DNA from: a virus
IMG/VR virus record: IMGVR_UViG_3300009285_000825
Coordinates: 1-21,336 of that record
Direction: 5' to 3' (one strand)
DNA: 21,336 nt
Shown: positions 20,584 to 21,336 of the stretch, piece after piece
How positions within the stretch are numbered: position 1 is the stretch's first letter
Layout of the letters: each line of letters starts with the position of its first letter
Notes under the pieces: model-generated
Database searches by the model: none
Told to the model about the DNA's origin: nothing
Seen by the model: only the letters and a program-made list of their open reading frames with translations
Program-made: the position numbers and the translations under genes

Positions 20584-21336
20584 TGGATCATCCCTGGACC
20601 AGGATTGCCGCCGCCGCCAGCGCCGGGCATGGTTTCGTCGGCCAATTCACCCTGCCCCAAAGGCGCCTGCGACATGCGCGCCGGAGGCTGCCCCGGCACC
20701 GGCCCCGGCACCCCTTCCTGTCCGGGCGCGGCCCCGCCGCCTCCGGCCGCCGCAATCAGCGACTGGCGTTTGGCGTCCTCGGCGACCTGGCGCATCAGGG
20801 CTTGCAGGTAGACCTTCAAAATGTCGGTCTGTGCCGGCGACAGCAGGCCAAGGTGTTCCGATCCTGCAAAGTCCATGATCTTCTGCATGTGCACTTCGGG
20901 CGGCTCCAACGGCCGCACGTTCGGCAACTCGCCGGACATGATGCTGGTAATGACTTCCTCGGCCAGCATCTTCGGCAGCATGGACTCCGGACTCGGCGCA
21001 CTCAGGTACTTGTCGGCATCCTGGCCGAAGCTCTTGCCGATGTCGCGCAGCAGCTGATAGGCGCCATCGGGGGTAACGACGCCCATTTGCAGGGCAAGCG
21101 GGGTCAGATACGCCCCGGCCAGTGTCCCCAGGGCCTCTTGCAGCGCGAGTTTCGAGGTATTCATCGGGTTCGCGGTGAAATCGAACTGGAAGCGCCCGCG
21201 GATCATCGCCGGATCCTCCAGCACGCGGTAGGGATCCTCTCCCGGACGCGACATGCCGGCCACCCGGTATTGCTTGCCGCGCGGCAGGAATGCCTGGTTC
21301 AACTCGTGCATCTGGGCAAAAATCTCGGTCAGGCAC
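20580..21336 (-). CDS. Portal protein, C-terminal part (5' end missing)
   Basis: The frame is open to the right edge (251 residues visible; a Met at 21311 is internal, as coding reads through it from LTEIFAQ). RGRFQFDFTANPMNTSKLAL and the following EALGTLAGAYLTPLALQ are characteristic of portal proteins of many podovirus-like phages. Later comes a helical barrel region (MLAEEVITSIMSGELPN, LLSPAQTDILKVYLQALMRQ) and a low-complexity Gly/Pro-rich tail (PGQEGVPGPVPGQPPARMSQ, then GAGGGGNPGPGMIQ). As a C-terminal end, the tail would project into the head or form the crown. Gene order before scaffold and capsid agrees. Confidence 0.75.
   Translation of the reverse strand, partial: CLTEIFAQMHELNQAFLPRGKQYRVAGMSRPGEDPYRVLEDPAMIRGRFQFDFTANPMNTSKLALQEALGTLAGAYLTPLALQMGVVTPDGAYQLLRDIGKSFGQDADKYLSAPSPESMLPKMLAEEVITSIMSGELPNVRPLEPPEVHMQKIMDFAGSEHLGLLSPAQTDILKVYLQALMRQVAEDAKRQSLIAAAGGGGAAPGQEGVPGPVPGQPPARMSQAPLGQGELADETMPGAGGGGNPGPGMIQ

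Overview
The window is one continuous late-gene block of a tailed bacteriophage (free phage, prophage or viral contig). All 28 genes that I can support lie on the minus strand, so transcription runs from base 21336 toward base 1. The layout suggests a podovirus-like virion: portal, scaffold, major capsid, short-tail adaptor, beta-propeller tail protein, fibre, then three large Ala/Gly-rich proteins in the place where ejected internal virion proteins usually sit. I see no tape-measure, tail-tube or sheath gene. A consensus-like sigma70 promoter, a lipobox lipoprotein and an exported small protein point to a Gram-negative, probably proteobacterial, host. Base composition is GC-rich except for a few islands. 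No tRNA, CRISPR array, reverse transcriptase, integrase, terminase or endolysin is visible; terminase is presumably just outside the right edge.

Region by region, in transcription order. 21336-20206: C-terminal end of the portal and a small coupled gene, closed by an intrinsic terminator. 20189-20130: that terminator is followed at once by a strong-looking promoter (TTGACA, 17 bp, TATTGT), so capsid assembly genes form a new transcription unit. 20062-17235: scaffold-like protein, a small Cys-containing protein, a putative head-decoration protein and the major capsid protein. 17171-16403: a free-standing HNH endonuclease with three Cys knuckles, preceded by a 39-nt hairpin that buries its ribosome-binding site. 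16403-14038: small proteins and a right-handed beta-helix protein. 14027-11235: small virion-type proteins and a 453-residue lectin-like protein with a low-GC centre. 11238-10493: three small genes, including a lipoprotein ending in a metzincin-type zinc motif and a one-pass membrane protein. 10493-6794: head-tail adaptor, beta-propeller tail protein, tail fibre. 6785-6022: three small genes. 6012-1: three large putative internal virion proteins, the last running off the left edge after 899 codons.

The genes are packed with stop/start overlaps (ATGA, TAATG, TGATG, TTGA), many with a stop codon embedded in the next gene's Shine-Dalgarno sequence. Three coupled genes of 56-57 residues (6397-6570, 10493-10663, 16230-16403) and the 899-codon edge-truncated gene were found by reading the sequence directly. 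The most interesting items are the hairpin-gated HNH gene, the mini metzincin-like lipoprotein, the triple FLGP peptide repeat of the large ejection-type protein, a 14/16 match to the chromosomal parS palindrome inside a small gene, and low-GC swaps in two adhesin-like proteins. No homology search was possible; functional names rest on recognisable motifs, composition and gene order.
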